A stretch of 64,000 nucleotides of DNA from CAXXOK01 sp963663285 (GTDB lineage: Bacteria; Bacillota; Clostridia; Christensenellales; Aristaeellaceae): contig CAXXNI010000003.1 in assembly GCA_963663285.2 (NCBI GenBank), forward strand, positions 50,691-114,690, in the 5' to 3' direction. The notes under the pieces are model-generated. The model did no database searches. It had not been told where the DNA came from and saw nothing but the letters and a program-made list of their open reading frames with translations. This document shows, one piece after another, positions 1-8,041 of the stretch (position 1 is its first letter; each line of letters opens with the position of its first letter). The position numbers and the translations under genes are program-made.

Positions 1-1
1 G

Positions 2-151
2 ATGGCGGTAACCACGCTTTCCCTGCCCTCCATGATTATGCTGCGTAAAGCGGTCAAACCCAAGCTGCTGGCGCTCTTCATCGCCATTTGCACGGTCGGG
101 ATCATCCTGATCGGCTATGTGTTCAATTTCCTGCAGCCCTATCTGATCTAG
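2..151 (+). CDS. C-terminal end of a UPF0718/ArsP-like permease (partial)
   Basis: An open frame enters from the left edge and stops at TAG 149-151. The last 49 residues hold a conserved-looking tail with a Leu/Pro/Ser-rich stretch, a basic hinge (RKAVKPK) and one final membrane span ending in QPYLI. This resembles the C-terminus of the UPF0718 permease family, whose best known member, ArsP, exports organoarsenicals. The next gene starts 13 nt downstream with its Shine-Dalgarno directly after this stop, so the two are probably cotranscribed. Only the tail is visible, so the family call leans on context (two more permease halves follow). Confidence 0.55.
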   Translation: MAVTTLSLPSMIMLRKAVKPKLLALFIAICTVGIILIGYVFNFLQPYLI

Positions 152-164
152 GAGGATACGTTTG

Positions 165-1073
165 ATGGCGAAAGCATGGTATCCGGTGATTGATTATCTC
201 CAGTGCGCCGAATGCGGCAGTTGTATAACCAAGTGCTCCCACGGCGTATACGATCCGGCCAAAGCGCCGGTGCCGGTTGTGAAAAGCCCGGCAAGCTGCA
301 TCGACCACTGCCACGGCTGCGGCAACATTTGCCCGTCCGGCGCGATTACCTATGTGGGCGACGATACCGGCTGGACGCCCTCGGCAGCCAAAGGCGGCGC
401 AGCGGCGGAACCTTGCGGTTGCGGCTGTGAAACCGATTCGGACGAATGTGATTGCGATTCGGATGAGTGCGGTTGCGGCTGCGGCTGCGATACAGGCTCG
501 GAACGTTGCGGCTGCGATGCAGCTACAGACGAGTGTGATTGCGAATGTGAAACAGATGCAGGCGGTTGTGGTTGCGGTACGACTGCTAAAAAGCAAGCCG
601 TTATTGAATACCTGTACTTGGATTTAAACACCTGCGAGCGCTGTATGGGTACGGAGCAGGTGTTGGACCGCGTGATGCAGGTGATAACACCCGCTTTGGA
701 GCTGGCCGGGTTTACCGTAACGTACCGTAAAACCGAAGTGGCTAACGAGCAAGCCGCGGCGCAGTACCGTTTTCTTGCTTCGCCGACAATCCGGGTCAAC
801 GGCGTGGATATTGGCGGTGCACTGCAGGAAAACGACTGCGGTTGTTGCAGCAACATCAGCGGTACGGACGTAACCTGCCGCACGTTTGCCTATGGCGGGC
901 AAACCTACGAAGTTCCGCCTAGGGAAATGCTGGCTGGCGCTGTGCTTGCAGCCATCTTTGCACCCTCTACGGGTGAATATACGGACGAAGCCTACACCCT
1001 GCCGGAAAATCTGGCGGCGTTCTACCGGGGCAAACAGGAAAAAGCCTGCGCTTGTAAAGGCGGTTGCTGCTAA
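165..1073 (+). CDS. Ferredoxin-like / DUF2703 fusion with Cys-rich metallothionein-like linker
   Basis: 302 residues from ATG 165; GGAGG lies at 151-155. Residues 14-24 (CxxCxxCxxxC) and 45-56 (CxxxCxxCxxxC) form two [4Fe-4S]-type cluster motifs. Residues 84-137 are a low-complexity acidic linker with 16 cysteines, every one in a C-x-C arrangement (CGC, CDC, CEC blocks). From about residue 145 a DUF2703-like domain follows, with CERC near its start, a DCGCC motif, and a CACKGGCC tail. Inferred role: electron transfer or metal/metalloid binding for the adjacent permeases; cytoplasmic, since no signal peptide is seen. The linker is far richer in Cys than simple ferredoxins and suggests soft-metal binding (As, Hg, Cu, Cd). 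The true substrate is unknown. Confidence 0.7.
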   Translation: MAKAWYPVIDYLQCAECGSCITKCSHGVYDPAKAPVPVVKSPASCIDHCHGCGNICPSGAITYVGDDTGWTPSAAKGGAAAEPCGCGCETDSDECDCDSDECGCGCGCDTGSERCGCDAATDECDCECETDAGGCGCGTTAKKQAVIEYLYLDLNTCERCMGTEQVLDRVMQVITPALELAGFTVTYRKTEVANEQAAAQYRFLASPTIRVNGVDIGGALQENDCGCCSNISGTDVTCRTFAYGGQTYEVPPREMLAGAVLAAIFAPSTGEYTDEAYTLPENLAAFYRGKQEKACACKGGCC

Positions 1074-1173
1074 CAGCAGCCAAACCCTTTCCCCTTGGAA
1101 ACCCGGCCAAAGGGAACAACCGCCAAACCGGGTGCTTTCATGCGCAGCAGGGGCAATCCTTCTTTAATCGGAC

Positions 1174-1701
1174 TTGTACGATACCCTCTCTGATTTTTTT
1201 ATGAAAGGGCAGCACGCGAAAATGTTTACGATTGTTCTCTATCTACTGGCGCTTGCGGGGCTTGCGGTCTCCTTTTTCAAGGACCGTAAAAAGACAAAAA
1301 TGGCGCTTAAAAAAGCGTGGAAAGCGTTTGAGAATATCCTTCCCCAGCTGTTGGTGGTTATTTTGCTGGTCGGCGTGTTGCTGGCGCTGCTGAATACGGA
1401 CGTGATCGTCGCCCTCATCGGGGACAGTTCCGGCTGGGTCGGCGTTCTCCTGTCTGCGGTGATCGGCGCCGTTACCCTCATCCCGGGCTTTGTCGCCTTC
1501 CCGACGGCGGCGCTGCTTTTACAGGGCGGCGCGGGGTACATGCAAATCGGCGCGTTTGTTTCCACACTGATGATGGTCGGCATCATCACCATGCCGGTGG
1601 AAATGAAGTATTTCGGCAAGAAGCTGACGATTTTACGCAACGCTTTCGCCTTTGTGTTTTCCTTTTTCGTTGCGTATATCATCGGCCTGATCGGGAGGTA
1701 G
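1174..1701 (+). CDS. Permease half 1, UPF0718-like membrane protein
   Basis: Up to 175 residues with four to five membrane spans. The segment with IPGFVAFPTAALLLQGGAGY is typical of the clostridial split permeases related to ArsP/UPF0718. The start is uncertain: TTG 1174 gives the longest form, ATG 1201 is internal, and ATG 1219 (MFTIVLYLLALAG) has AAAGGG about 12 nt upstream and best matches the length I recall for the family. The stop is 2 nt before the next permease gene, so the two halves are translated together and probably assemble into one transporter. The basic stretch FFKDRKKTKMALKKAW is likely a cytoplasmic loop. Inferred role: efflux of a metalloid or related compound with the Cys-rich neighbour. 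Confidence 0.7.
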   Translation: MYDTLSDFFMKGQHAKMFTIVLYLLALAGLAVSFFKDRKKTKMALKKAWKAFENILPQLLVVILLVGVLLALLNTDVIVALIGDSSGWVGVLLSAVIGAVTLIPGFVAFPTAALLLQGGAGYMQIGAFVSTLMMVGIITMPVEMKYFGKKLTILRNAFAFVFSFFVAYIIGLIGR

Positions 1702-1703
1702 CC

Positions 1704-2243
1704 ATGAAAGCAGTCCTTAAAAAGTACCGCGCGTTTCTCATCATCGCGGCTGCCATCGGAGTGTTGGTGATCTTCAACCATCAGCTCGGCGTAAAAGCCG
1801 TGCAAATGACCGCATTTCAGGTAAAGGAAATGCTGCTGGTGATTCCGCCCATCTTTATCCTGCTGGGTTTGCTGGATGTATGGATGCCCCGCGAAACCAT
1901 GGTGAAATACATGGGCGAAGGGTCCGGGGTCAAGGGCGTGCTGCTGGCGATTCTCATCGGCTCTGCCGCCGCAGGCCCGCTGTACGGCGCTTTCCCCGTC
2001 GCGGCGGTATTGATGAAAAAAGGCGCGAAGTTCAGCAATGTGCTCATCTTCATCGGCGCGTGGTCGACCACAAAAATACCGATGTTCCTGTTTGAAATGG
2101 CCTCGCTGGGCGCAAAGTTCGCCCTTACGCGGCTGCTGGTGGACATTCCCGGCATTATCGTGATCGCGTATCTTTTAACCAAACTCTTAACCAAACAAGA
2201 AAAGGAAGCCATTATAAAAGCTGCCGAAAGCGTCGGCAAATAA
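1704..2243 (+). CDS. Permease half 2, UPF0718-like membrane protein
   Basis: 179 residues starting at ATG 1704, 2 nt after the stop of permease half 1; the Shine-Dalgarno (GGGAGG) lies inside the end of that gene. Four to five hydrophobic spans are seen; GSAAAGPLYGAFPVAAVLMKK mirrors the Gly/Pro/Phe-Pro signature of half 1, so the two genes look like the two repeats of one split permease. The C-terminus is a charged cytoplasmic tail (KQEKEAIIKAAESVGK). It probably forms a heteromeric exporter with the 1174-1701 product. Substrate is not readable from sequence; metalloid efflux is inferred from the family and the Cys-rich neighbours. Confidence 0.7.
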   Translation: MKAVLKKYRAFLIIAAAIGVLVIFNHQLGVKAVQMTAFQVKEMLLVIPPIFILLGLLDVWMPRETMVKYMGEGSGVKGVLLAILIGSAAAGPLYGAFPVAAVLMKKGAKFSNVLIFIGAWSTTKIPMFLFEMASLGAKFALTRLLVDIPGIIVIAYLLTKLLTKQEKEAIIKAAESVGK

Positions 2244-2266
2244 CAAGAATGCGAGGCAATCCATGG

Positions 2267-3460
2267 ATGAACAAGAATAAAGTAGTTATGCTATTGGGGC
2301 TTGCGGGCTTCATCGTCATGGCGGACAACTGGGTCATCTCCCCCATACTGCCTGCCATTGCGCAGAATTTGAACATTGATATTGCGCAGGCCGGGCTACT
2401 CATTACAGCGTACATGATTCCCTTCGGCTTTTTCCAAATCGTATTCGGCCCGCTGGCGGACCGCTTTGGCAAAAAACAGGTTATCACCTTTTCCGTAGCC
2501 GCATTTACCGTAGCGACCGGCCTGTGCGCGCTGGGTTCCAGCCTTGCGAACCTGTCGGTTTTCCGCGCGCTCACCGGCATCTTTGCCGCATCCGTCATGC
2601 CCATTTCCCTTGCGCTGATCGGCGATGTGTTCCCCATCAAAGAGCGTCAGGGCGCAATCGGCACCTTTATGGGCATTTCCTTTCTGGGGCAGGGGCTGAG
2701 CATGGCTATCGGCGGCACAATCGCCTACTTTTTAAACTGGCGCGGTGTGTTTGGCATCTACGCGGTGTTCGCCCTCGTCCCCACCTTTTTACTGATGAAA
2801 AATTACAAGTCGCTGCCATCGGAAAAGCACCCGGACAGCAAAATTTTCATGCCGTACATCAAACTGCTCAGCACCTCCAAAAGCCTGTTTACCTACATCA
2901 TTGTGCTGCTGGAAGGGCTGCTGATTGTCGGCAGTTTTTCCTACACCGGCGCGTATATCTCCCAGACTTACGGCTTTAACTACTTTTATATCGGCCTGAT
3001 TATGACCGCCTTTGGCATTATGACGGTGATCGGCGGGCGGCTGAGCGGAAAGATCGCGCAAAAAATCGGCGCGCGGAGAATCCTCAGCATCGGCCTGACC
3101 CTCGCCGCGCTGGCTGACATCCTCATCTATTTCTTCGGCGGCACCCTTTGGCTGCTGATTCCCGGCGTCGCCCTGCTTGGCCTTGGTTTCATCTTCACCC
3201 ATTCCACCCTGCTTACGCGGGCAACCGAGTTTGCGCAAAAAGCACGCGGCGCGGCAATGTCGCTGGTTGCCTTCTGCTTCATGGGCGGCGGCGGCGTGGG
3301 TACGGCTATCGGCGGCAAGCTGATTACCGCCCTGTCGATCAGCAATCTGTTTCTCATTTACGGTATCGCGCTGGTCGCCACCTTGCTTTTGAGCTTCCTG
3401 CTCATCCGCGACCATGTGGTGGAACCGAACGAGAAAAAAGAGGAGATCGGGAACCTGTAA
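2267..3460 (+). CDS. MFS transporter (12-TM drug/metabolite exporter type)
   Basis: 397 residues from ATG 2267, with GAGG at 2253-2256; a longer start at ATG 2249 would overlap that site. The N-terminal half carries the MFS motif GPLADRFGKK in the loop between spans 2 and 3, and the chain has about 12 hydrophobic segments split by a central charged loop (around residues 180-200). It follows the permease pair by about 23 nt, so it belongs to the same operon. Likely a proton-coupled exporter in the inner membrane. No substrate-specific motif is visible; efflux of a toxic metalloid or its conjugate is a guess from context only. Confidence 0.85.
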   Translation: MNKNKVVMLLGLAGFIVMADNWVISPILPAIAQNLNIDIAQAGLLITAYMIPFGFFQIVFGPLADRFGKKQVITFSVAAFTVATGLCALGSSLANLSVFRALTGIFAASVMPISLALIGDVFPIKERQGAIGTFMGISFLGQGLSMAIGGTIAYFLNWRGVFGIYAVFALVPTFLLMKNYKSLPSEKHPDSKIFMPYIKLLSTSKSLFTYIIVLLEGLLIVGSFSYTGAYISQTYGFNYFYIGLIMTAFGIMTVIGGRLSGKIAQKIGARRILSIGLTLAALADILIYFFGGTLWLLIPGVALLGLGFIFTHSTLLTRATEFAQKARGAAMSLVAFCFMGGGGVGTAIGGKLITALSISNLFLIYGIALVATLLLSFLLIRDHVVEPNEKKEEIGNL

Positions 3461-3585
3461 GAACGTCATAGCTTACGCTGCTGCCGCGCACCTGCCAATA
3501 GCCGTTACCAGACAGCGGCAATCCCACCGTTTACCCGCCGCTGCTGCGGCTTGCGGCTACTAAAACAACAACTCTACTCACCTGT

Positions 3586-3613
3586 TAACAAAGCCATCTG
3601 CATGGCCTTGTTA
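3586..3613 (+). promoter_or_regulatory. 12-bp inverted repeat upstream of the thioredoxin-like gene
   Basis: Arms TAACAAAGCCAT and ATGGCCTTGTTA pair with a single mismatch around a CTGC loop, 37 nt before ATG 3650. No U-run follows, so it is not a normal intrinsic terminator. It could be an operator for a repressor (for example an ArsR-type regulator) or an mRNA hairpin separating the MFS gene from the thioredoxin-like gene. The rest of 3461-3649 shows no ORF. Confidence 0.4.
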
Positions 3614-3649
3614 CCATAAAACGAATGTACGAATCAGGAGGAAACGATT

Positions 3650-4000
3650 ATGGCTTTATTCGGTAAAAAGAAACCCACAGAAGAAAAGGCCTGCTGCTGC
3701 TGTGGCGGCGGCTGCACCCCGGACGCACCGCAGAACGAGCAGCCCAAAGCGGCTGACCAATCCGTAAAGGTACTGGGCGGCGGCTGTGCCAAGTGCAACA
3801 CGCTGGAGGCCGCCACCGTCGCCGCGCTGACCCAGCTGGGCATGGATACGACCATCGAGCACGTGACCGATTATGCGGATATTGCCGCCTACGGTGTTAT
3901 GTCCACCCCCGCGCTTGTGGTGGATGGAAAAGTCGTCTCTTTCGGCAAAGTGCTGAAGCAGGAAGAGGTTGTAGCTTTGCTGCAAAAGGTGCGCGGATAA
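3650..4000 (+). CDS. Small thioredoxin-like redox-active disulfide protein with Cys-rich N-tail
   Basis: 116 residues from ATG 3650 with AGGAGG 10 nt upstream. Residues 15-22 are CCCCGGGC, an unusual N-terminal cysteine tag. The core (from about residue 38) is the short thioredoxin fold called thioredoxin_3/redox-active disulfide protein 2: VKVLGGGCAKCNTLEAA with active-site CAKC, then the cis-Pro region VMSTPALVVDGK. In clostridia and archaea such proteins often sit beside UPF0718/ArsP-like permeases, which fits here. Probable role: dithiol donor or metal relay for the exporter; cytoplasmic. A strong terminator hairpin follows at 4027. Confidence 0.85.
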   Translation: MALFGKKKPTEEKACCCCGGGCTPDAPQNEQPKAADQSVKVLGGGCAKCNTLEAATVAALTQLGMDTTIEHVTDYADIAAYGVMSTPALVVDGKVVSFGKVLKQEEVVALLQKVRG

Positions 4001-4026
4001 GCCCCTTTGCCTAAAAGCCGATACAA

Positions 4027-4063
4027 ACAGGGAGCCGCCCGGCCGGTTCGGGCGGCTCCCTGT
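4027..4063 (+). terminator. Terminator-like hairpin closing the metal-handling cluster
   Basis: Perfect 15-bp stem (ACAGGGAGCCGCCCG with CGGGCGGCTCCCTGT) around a 7-nt loop, 26 nt after the thioredoxin stop. The downstream tract TCGTTTC is only moderately T-rich, so efficiency is uncertain. Confidence 0.7.
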
Positions 4064-4081
4064 TCGTTTCCCCGGCAATAC

Positions 4082-4119
4082 AAAAAAGACCCGGCGTTAC
4101 TTTCATTGTAGCGCCGGGT
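4082..4119 (-). terminator. Intrinsic terminator of the tryptophanase gene
   Basis: On the minus strand a 12-bp stem (ACCCGGCGCTAC paired with GTAACGCCGGGT, one G-U pair) is followed directly by CTTTTTTG. It lies 26 nt past the tryptophanase stop. Confidence 0.85.
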
Positions 4120-4145
4120 TCTTCCTTATTCTTTCCGTTTGCCGG

Positions 4146-5546
4146 TTACCCCACTTTACAGGATTCTTCCACGATGGGTTCCAGCTTGGCTGTAAAGTGC
4201 CGCAGCACCTTGGGCTGCCACACAATACGGTAGCCATGCACGTTTTGTGCGTTTTGCATCGTATGGATAATCGTCTCGGCCACCACATCCAGATGCGCCT
4301 GCGTCAGCACCCGGCGGGGAATGCAAAGGCGGGTAAACTCCATTTCCGCCTGCGGCTGCACGCCTGTTTCGGGGTCGGGGTCCAGCATGTAGCTGCCCAC
4401 ATCGCAGCAGCGGATGCCGCCCTCCAAATACAGTTCCAGCGCCAGCGCCTGCGCCGGATATTCGTAATAAGGGATGTGCGGCAGGATGCGCCTTGCATCC
4501 AGAAAAATCGCGTGGCCGCCCGTAGGGTACTGAAACGGCACGTTATTTTCCCGCAACAGCTCGCCCAAATACTGCACCTGCCCGATGCGGTAGCGCAGGT
4601 AATGGTAGTCCAGCCCCTCGTACAGGCCAACCGCCATGGCCTCCAAATCCCTTCCGGCCAGACCGCCATAGGTAACAAACCCCTCAAAGGGAACCGTCAG
4701 GCTTTTGACCTTCTCGTACAGCTCCTCGTCCTCTTTAATGCCGATCATCCCGCCCATGTTGACGATTGCGTCCTTTTTAGCGCTCATCGTAAACGCGTCT
4801 GCATAGCCGAACGTCTCGCGGGTAATATCAATAATGGAACGGTCGGCATAGCCTTCCTCGCGGCTCTTGATGAAAAAGGCATTCTCAGCAAAACGCGCCG
4901 CATCGATCACAAAGGGAATGCCGTACTTTTTCGCAACCATACTGGTTTGGCGGATGTTCTGCATGGATACGGGCTGCCCGCCCGCGGAATTGTTGGTGAT
5001 GGTCATAATGATCATCCCGATGTTTTCGCGGCCTTTTTCCTGTATCAGGCTTTCCAGCCGCTCCACATCCATATTGCCCTTGAAGGGCGCATAATTTTCC
5101 GTGTCGGCAGCTTCTTTCACCACGCAGTCGATAGGCGTGCTCCCGGTCAGCCCCACGTGGCCGCGGGTCGTATCAAAGTGCATATTGGCGATGCTGTACT
5201 GGCCTTTTTGCAGCAGGCAGGGCATCAGCACCTTTTCTGCCGCGCGCCCCTGATGCACCGGCTGGGCAAAGCGGTAGCCGAAAATGTCCTTCACCGCTTC
5301 CATCAGAGCGAAGTAGCCGCGGCAGCCCGCGTAGGCCTCGTCGCCTTTCATGATTGCGGCCCATTGGCTGTCGCTCATCGCGCCTGTGCCGCTGTCGGTA
5401 AGCATGTCGATGTACACATCGTCGCTTTTGAGCGCAAATTCGTTATAATTTGCCGCCTTCAGGTACTGTTCCCGCTGCTTGCGGGTCGTCGTTTTCAGGG
5501 GTTCCACCATTTTGATTTTAAAAGGTTCGGGAATATACGTTGCCAT
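4146..5546 (-). CDS. tnaA: Tryptophanase (tryptophan indole-lyase), PLP enzyme
   Basis: 466 residues, the usual length for beta-eliminating lyases. It converts L-tryptophan to indole, pyruvate and ammonia in the cytoplasm. Diagnostic stretches: YIPEPFKIKMVEP at the start, DLLTDSGTGAMS-like IDMLTDSGTGAMSD (47-59), GDEAYAG, the PLP lysine in SAKKDA (residues 255-260, Lys258 expected), GGLAGRDLEAMAVGLYEG, and the C-terminal VLRHFTAKLEPI. Tyrosine phenol-lyase shares the fold; SAKKDA, GSYMLDPDP and the C-terminus favour tryptophanase. AACGGAGG precedes ATG 5546. It is monocistronic with its own promoter and terminator. No TnaC-like leader with a Trp codon is seen in the 80-nt leader, and no permease gene follows. 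Confidence 0.9.
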   Translation of the reverse strand: MATYIPEPFKIKMVEPLKTTTRKQREQYLKAANYNEFALKSDDVYIDMLTDSGTGAMSDSQWAAIMKGDEAYAGCRGYFALMEAVKDIFGYRFAQPVHQGRAAEKVLMPCLLQKGQYSIANMHFDTTRGHVGLTGSTPIDCVVKEAADTENYAPFKGNMDVERLESLIQEKGRENIGMIIMTITNNSAGGQPVSMQNIRQTSMVAKKYGIPFVIDAARFAENAFFIKSREEGYADRSIIDITRETFGYADAFTMSAKKDAIVNMGGMIGIKEDEELYEKVKSLTVPFEGFVTYGGLAGRDLEAMAVGLYEGLDYHYLRYRIGQVQYLGELLRENNVPFQYPTGGHAIFLDARRILPHIPYYEYPAQALALELYLEGGIRCCDVGSYMLDPDPETGVQPQAEMEFTRLCIPRRVLTQAHLDVVAETIIHTMQNAQNVHGYRIVWQPKVLRHFTAKLEPIVEESCKVG

Positions 5547-5633
5547 GGGTCAGCCTCCGTTTATTATATTGTATACCCCGGTCACCGAAGGAGACCCCCT
5601 CTGGCTGGCGGACAGTAATACTCCGATGCGTAC

Positions 5634-5663
5634 AGTATACGCCTTTTTCGATGCCTTGTGCAA
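5634..5663 (-). promoter_or_regulatory. Sigma-A promoter of tnaA
   Basis: Minus strand TTGCAC (5663-5658), 18-nt spacer, TATACT (5639-5634). The implied leader is about 80 nt and holds a small hairpin at 5580-5596 (GGTCTCC/GGTGACC arms). Confidence 0.65.
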
Positions 5664-5920
5664 GGGATTTAAATATCGTTAGATTTTCTGTTTGTGCAAA
5701 TGCCTACTTATTATTATTATCTATCAATTTTTATTGTAAAGCAGTTTTTCACCTCCAGCATTTACTAGTTAGCTGAAAGTTTTAATACAATTTATTACAC
5801 CAATTGAAGGTGTTTTTAACCTATTATAGTATTAATACATATATGAATCATTTGGTGCCTTTGATCATTTATCGCAGTTATTATAAATTTTCAACTTTTA
5901 TTGATCATCGGTAAAAAATA

Positions 5921-5949
5921 TTGACAATATTTATGTAGTACAGTATAAT
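5921..5949 (+). promoter_or_regulatory. Consensus sigma-A promoter
   Basis: TTGACA (5921-5926), 17-nt spacer, TATAAT (5944-5949): a perfect consensus promoter reading into the 60-residue ORF at 6001. The flanking 5664-5920 is very AT-rich and shows no ORF. Confidence 0.85.
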
Positions 5950-6000
5950 TAATAGGCTGTCTAAATTGATTACTAATGGTTAGAGAGAGTCGGAGGATTT

Positions 6001-6183
6001 ATGATTACGCATTTTGATGTAAAAAGCACTACACGGGAGTATCTTGAAAAAAGGCCGAATGCTTTATATAATATTGAAAAAAAAGATCTGCAAAAGATCG
6101 ACAGAGATATTGCTAAGAAACTGACCGAGAATGAAAGAGTTAGACAAGATTGTCTTCAGCTTGCTGGTGCAACGTATATTTGA
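6001..6183 (+). CDS. Small 60-residue protein of unknown function
   Basis: ATG 6001 has GGAGGA 3 nt upstream (5992-5997) and lies about 45 nt after a perfect sigma-A promoter; a hairpin terminator follows at 6218. The product is highly charged and mostly helical in character (EYLEKRPNALYN, IEKKDLQKIDRDIAKKL), with no membrane span and one Cys near the C-terminus. I do not recognise a family. It converges on the papain-like gene 6270-8027, and base composition matches that AT-rich module. A small regulator, antitoxin or immunity-type partner is possible but unproven. Confidence 0.6.
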   Translation: MITHFDVKSTTREYLEKRPNALYNIEKKDLQKIDRDIAKKLTENERVRQDCLQLAGATYI

Positions 6184-6217
6184 GAAAATCATTTTTGATT
6201 ACCACTTCACTTATCAT

Positions 6218-6245
6218 GAAAACCACTGTTCTTACAGTGGTTTTC
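6218..6245. terminator. Bidirectional hairpin terminator
   Basis: Perfect 12-bp stem GAAAACCACTGT / ACAGTGGTTTTC with loop TCTT between the convergent genes ending at 6183 (+) and 6270 (-). T-rich on both strands. Confidence 0.75.
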
Positions 6246-6269
6246 ATTTCCTATATATTAATATTAAGA

Positions 6270-8027
6270 TTATTCATTATTTCTTATGTCATAGTTAATG
6301 ACAGATAAATTCTTATTAAACGCAGGGTGTTTTTCACTTATGCCTGATAGCCGCGTTTTCCCTTGGTTTAATAGTTCTGAAATAATATCATCAGGTTCTT
6401 CAGGAAAGCGGAACGCAACATCATTGAAATATCTCAAATAAATTAATCCAGATCTTCCCTTAATAAGTTTAAAGGTTGCATCAAGAACCAATTCGCCAAA
6501 CACCAACTGCTTTTTTGTGTTATCAACAAAATAATCAGATTTTAAATATAACTCACAAACCCATATAAAATGGGGAAAAGGTACATGCGCTAGGATTTTT
6601 TTGTACTTGGAGTCAGAAGCCGGGAGACTACACATTTTAAAATCTTTATAACTCCGTCCCGACGTAAGAAAAACTTTACGGATAACCGGTTGATGTTTAA
6701 TCATGTGCGCTTCAAGCGTTGGAGATGGGTTAAAGTTTTTCCCATGATGATAGCGCTTAATATAGTTCTTATACTCCTTATTTGAAAGGAAAATAACAGC
6801 ACGATACATAATTTGAGGTTTTGGTTTGTAATCTTTTCGAAGTGGCGAAGTGACTTCATCAAAAATATCAATAGCATCAGTAACATCCATGAACATTCTG
6901 CGATACAAAGGGACAGCCACGTCTGTAACATAAAGTGAGTCATCTTTTGCCAAATTGGGAAACAATTGATCAGCGTATGGAATTTGGCCATCATCCATAA
7001 CAATAAATCTACTATACGAAGCTGAAATGTCTGTTATTGGGTAATGATTTGTTGCAGTAGGCTTGATGAGCTCTTTTACTACTTTATCGTGTTCTGGTTC
7101 AGAATATCCTATACAAATTATAGAATGTCCTTCCGTGGATGGTTTATCCTTTCGGCTTAGTCCTACTGCAACAGGTATACCCGATGCTATATAATAGTAT
7201 AGAATTTTTTGAAGAGTAAGTGAGTTGCCTTGTTTTTCCACCGATTGATTATAATAGCGTGGATAAAAACCATATTCAGCTAATATTTTGGTGAGACAAA
7301 AATAACTCATTCCTTGTGCTGGAAGGACTCTTTCATATCCTTGATTTTCTTTAATCTCTGCCAAGGCGCTTGGGAGTGCGCGGTGATAATCTGCATAATG
7401 ATTTGAAAAATAATCAATCAGATTCAGAAGTGTAATATCAACACATTTTGTTGTTTCAGAGTCCTGCATTGAATACGGGAAAGCGTTAACCGTCAGTTTT
7501 ACGCCTAGAATTGTTGTTGTAAATGAGGTTAATCGGGCAAATATTCTCTCATCACGAAAATAATACTTATTAGGATCGATAAGCGTTTTACCAATTTCTC
7601 GAAAACTAAGAGGCCGTAAAACAATACAACCGATATATTTATCTTGTAATACCGCATGAGATAATGGTTCTGCAAACATATTGAAATCTACTTTCCCTAT
7701 GAAAAGTGAAATACGAACGCAAAAACGATTTATCTCTGAATGCTGAGAAGCAAAAAACAAATAATAGCTATCTCTATACTCCCTGTCAACATGGTACTCT
7801 TCATAAATAACTGAAAATCCCATTTTAACATGCATAAATAATTGTTTTAATATATCGCTCCCATTCCCAGAGGTATACTCTTGAGCATCATTTGAATACT
7901 CATCATCCTCGTTCTGCGCTTCATCCGGGAACAGATTGTCAATAAGTTCAGATAGACTTTCATCATCATCGATATAGAAAATGAAGGGATCTGATAAACC
8001 TTCTTGCGGATCTACATTTTCTGTCAT
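6270..8027 (-). CDS. Papain/C39-like cysteine protease-fold protein, unknown function
   Basis: 585 residues from ATG 8027 (GGGAG 8 nt upstream). N-terminus (1-55) is acidic and disordered. Residues 130-186 hold a YIGCIVLRPL...IG segment and AFPYSMQDSE. A probable papain-like core follows: Cys195 in TTKCVDITLLNLIDYF, helix GMSYFCLTKILAEYGF (239-254), YYYIASGIPVAVGL (277-290), His301 in EGHSIICIGYSE and Asp345 or Asp346 in FIVMDDGQ, in the Cys...His...Asp order of C39/transglutaminase-like folds. The C-terminal 200 residues are unrecognised. No signal peptide, so cytoplasmic. The upstream gene ends 14 nt before it, so they form an operon. Biological role unknown; an accessory (defence or toxin-type) role is only a guess. 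Confidence 0.65.
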   Translation of the reverse strand: MTENVDPQEGLSDPFIFYIDDDESLSELIDNLFPDEAQNEDDEYSNDAQEYTSGNGSDILKQLFMHVKMGFSVIYEEYHVDREYRDSYYLFFASQHSEINRFCVRISLFIGKVDFNMFAEPLSHAVLQDKYIGCIVLRPLSFREIGKTLIDPNKYYFRDERIFARLTSFTTTILGVKLTVNAFPYSMQDSETTKCVDITLLNLIDYFSNHYADYHRALPSALAEIKENQGYERVLPAQGMSYFCLTKILAEYGFYPRYYNQSVEKQGNSLTLQKILYYYIASGIPVAVGLSRKDKPSTEGHSIICIGYSEPEHDKVVKELIKPTATNHYPITDISASYSRFIVMDDGQIPYADQLFPNLAKDDSLYVTDVAVPLYRRMFMDVTDAIDIFDEVTSPLRKDYKPKPQIMYRAVIFLSNKEYKNYIKRYHHGKNFNPSPTLEAHMIKHQPVIRKVFLTSGRSYKDFKMCSLPASDSKYKKILAHVPFPHFIWVCELYLKSDYFVDNTKKQLVFGELVLDATFKLIKGRSGLIYLRYFNDVAFRFPEEPDDIISELLNQGKTRLSGISEKHPAFNKNLSVINYDIRNNE

Positions 8028-8041
8028 ACGTCAACTCCCAA

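Noticed and set aside
406..576. Repetitive GC-rich tract that could be mistaken for a tandem repeat or CRISPR
   Set aside because: It is the coding sequence of the Cys-rich linker (TGC/TGT/GGT codons) in frame with an intact protein, without spacer structure.
4197..5618. Long open frame on the + strand opposite tryptophanase
   Set aside because: It lies antisense to a clear tryptophanase gene, has no ribosome site and no family features (His-rich, low-complexity shadow).
5547..5633. Possible TnaC-type leader peptide upstream of tryptophanase
   Set aside because: The 80-nt leader has no frame with a start codon and a Trp codon; regulation by TnaC arrest is not supported.
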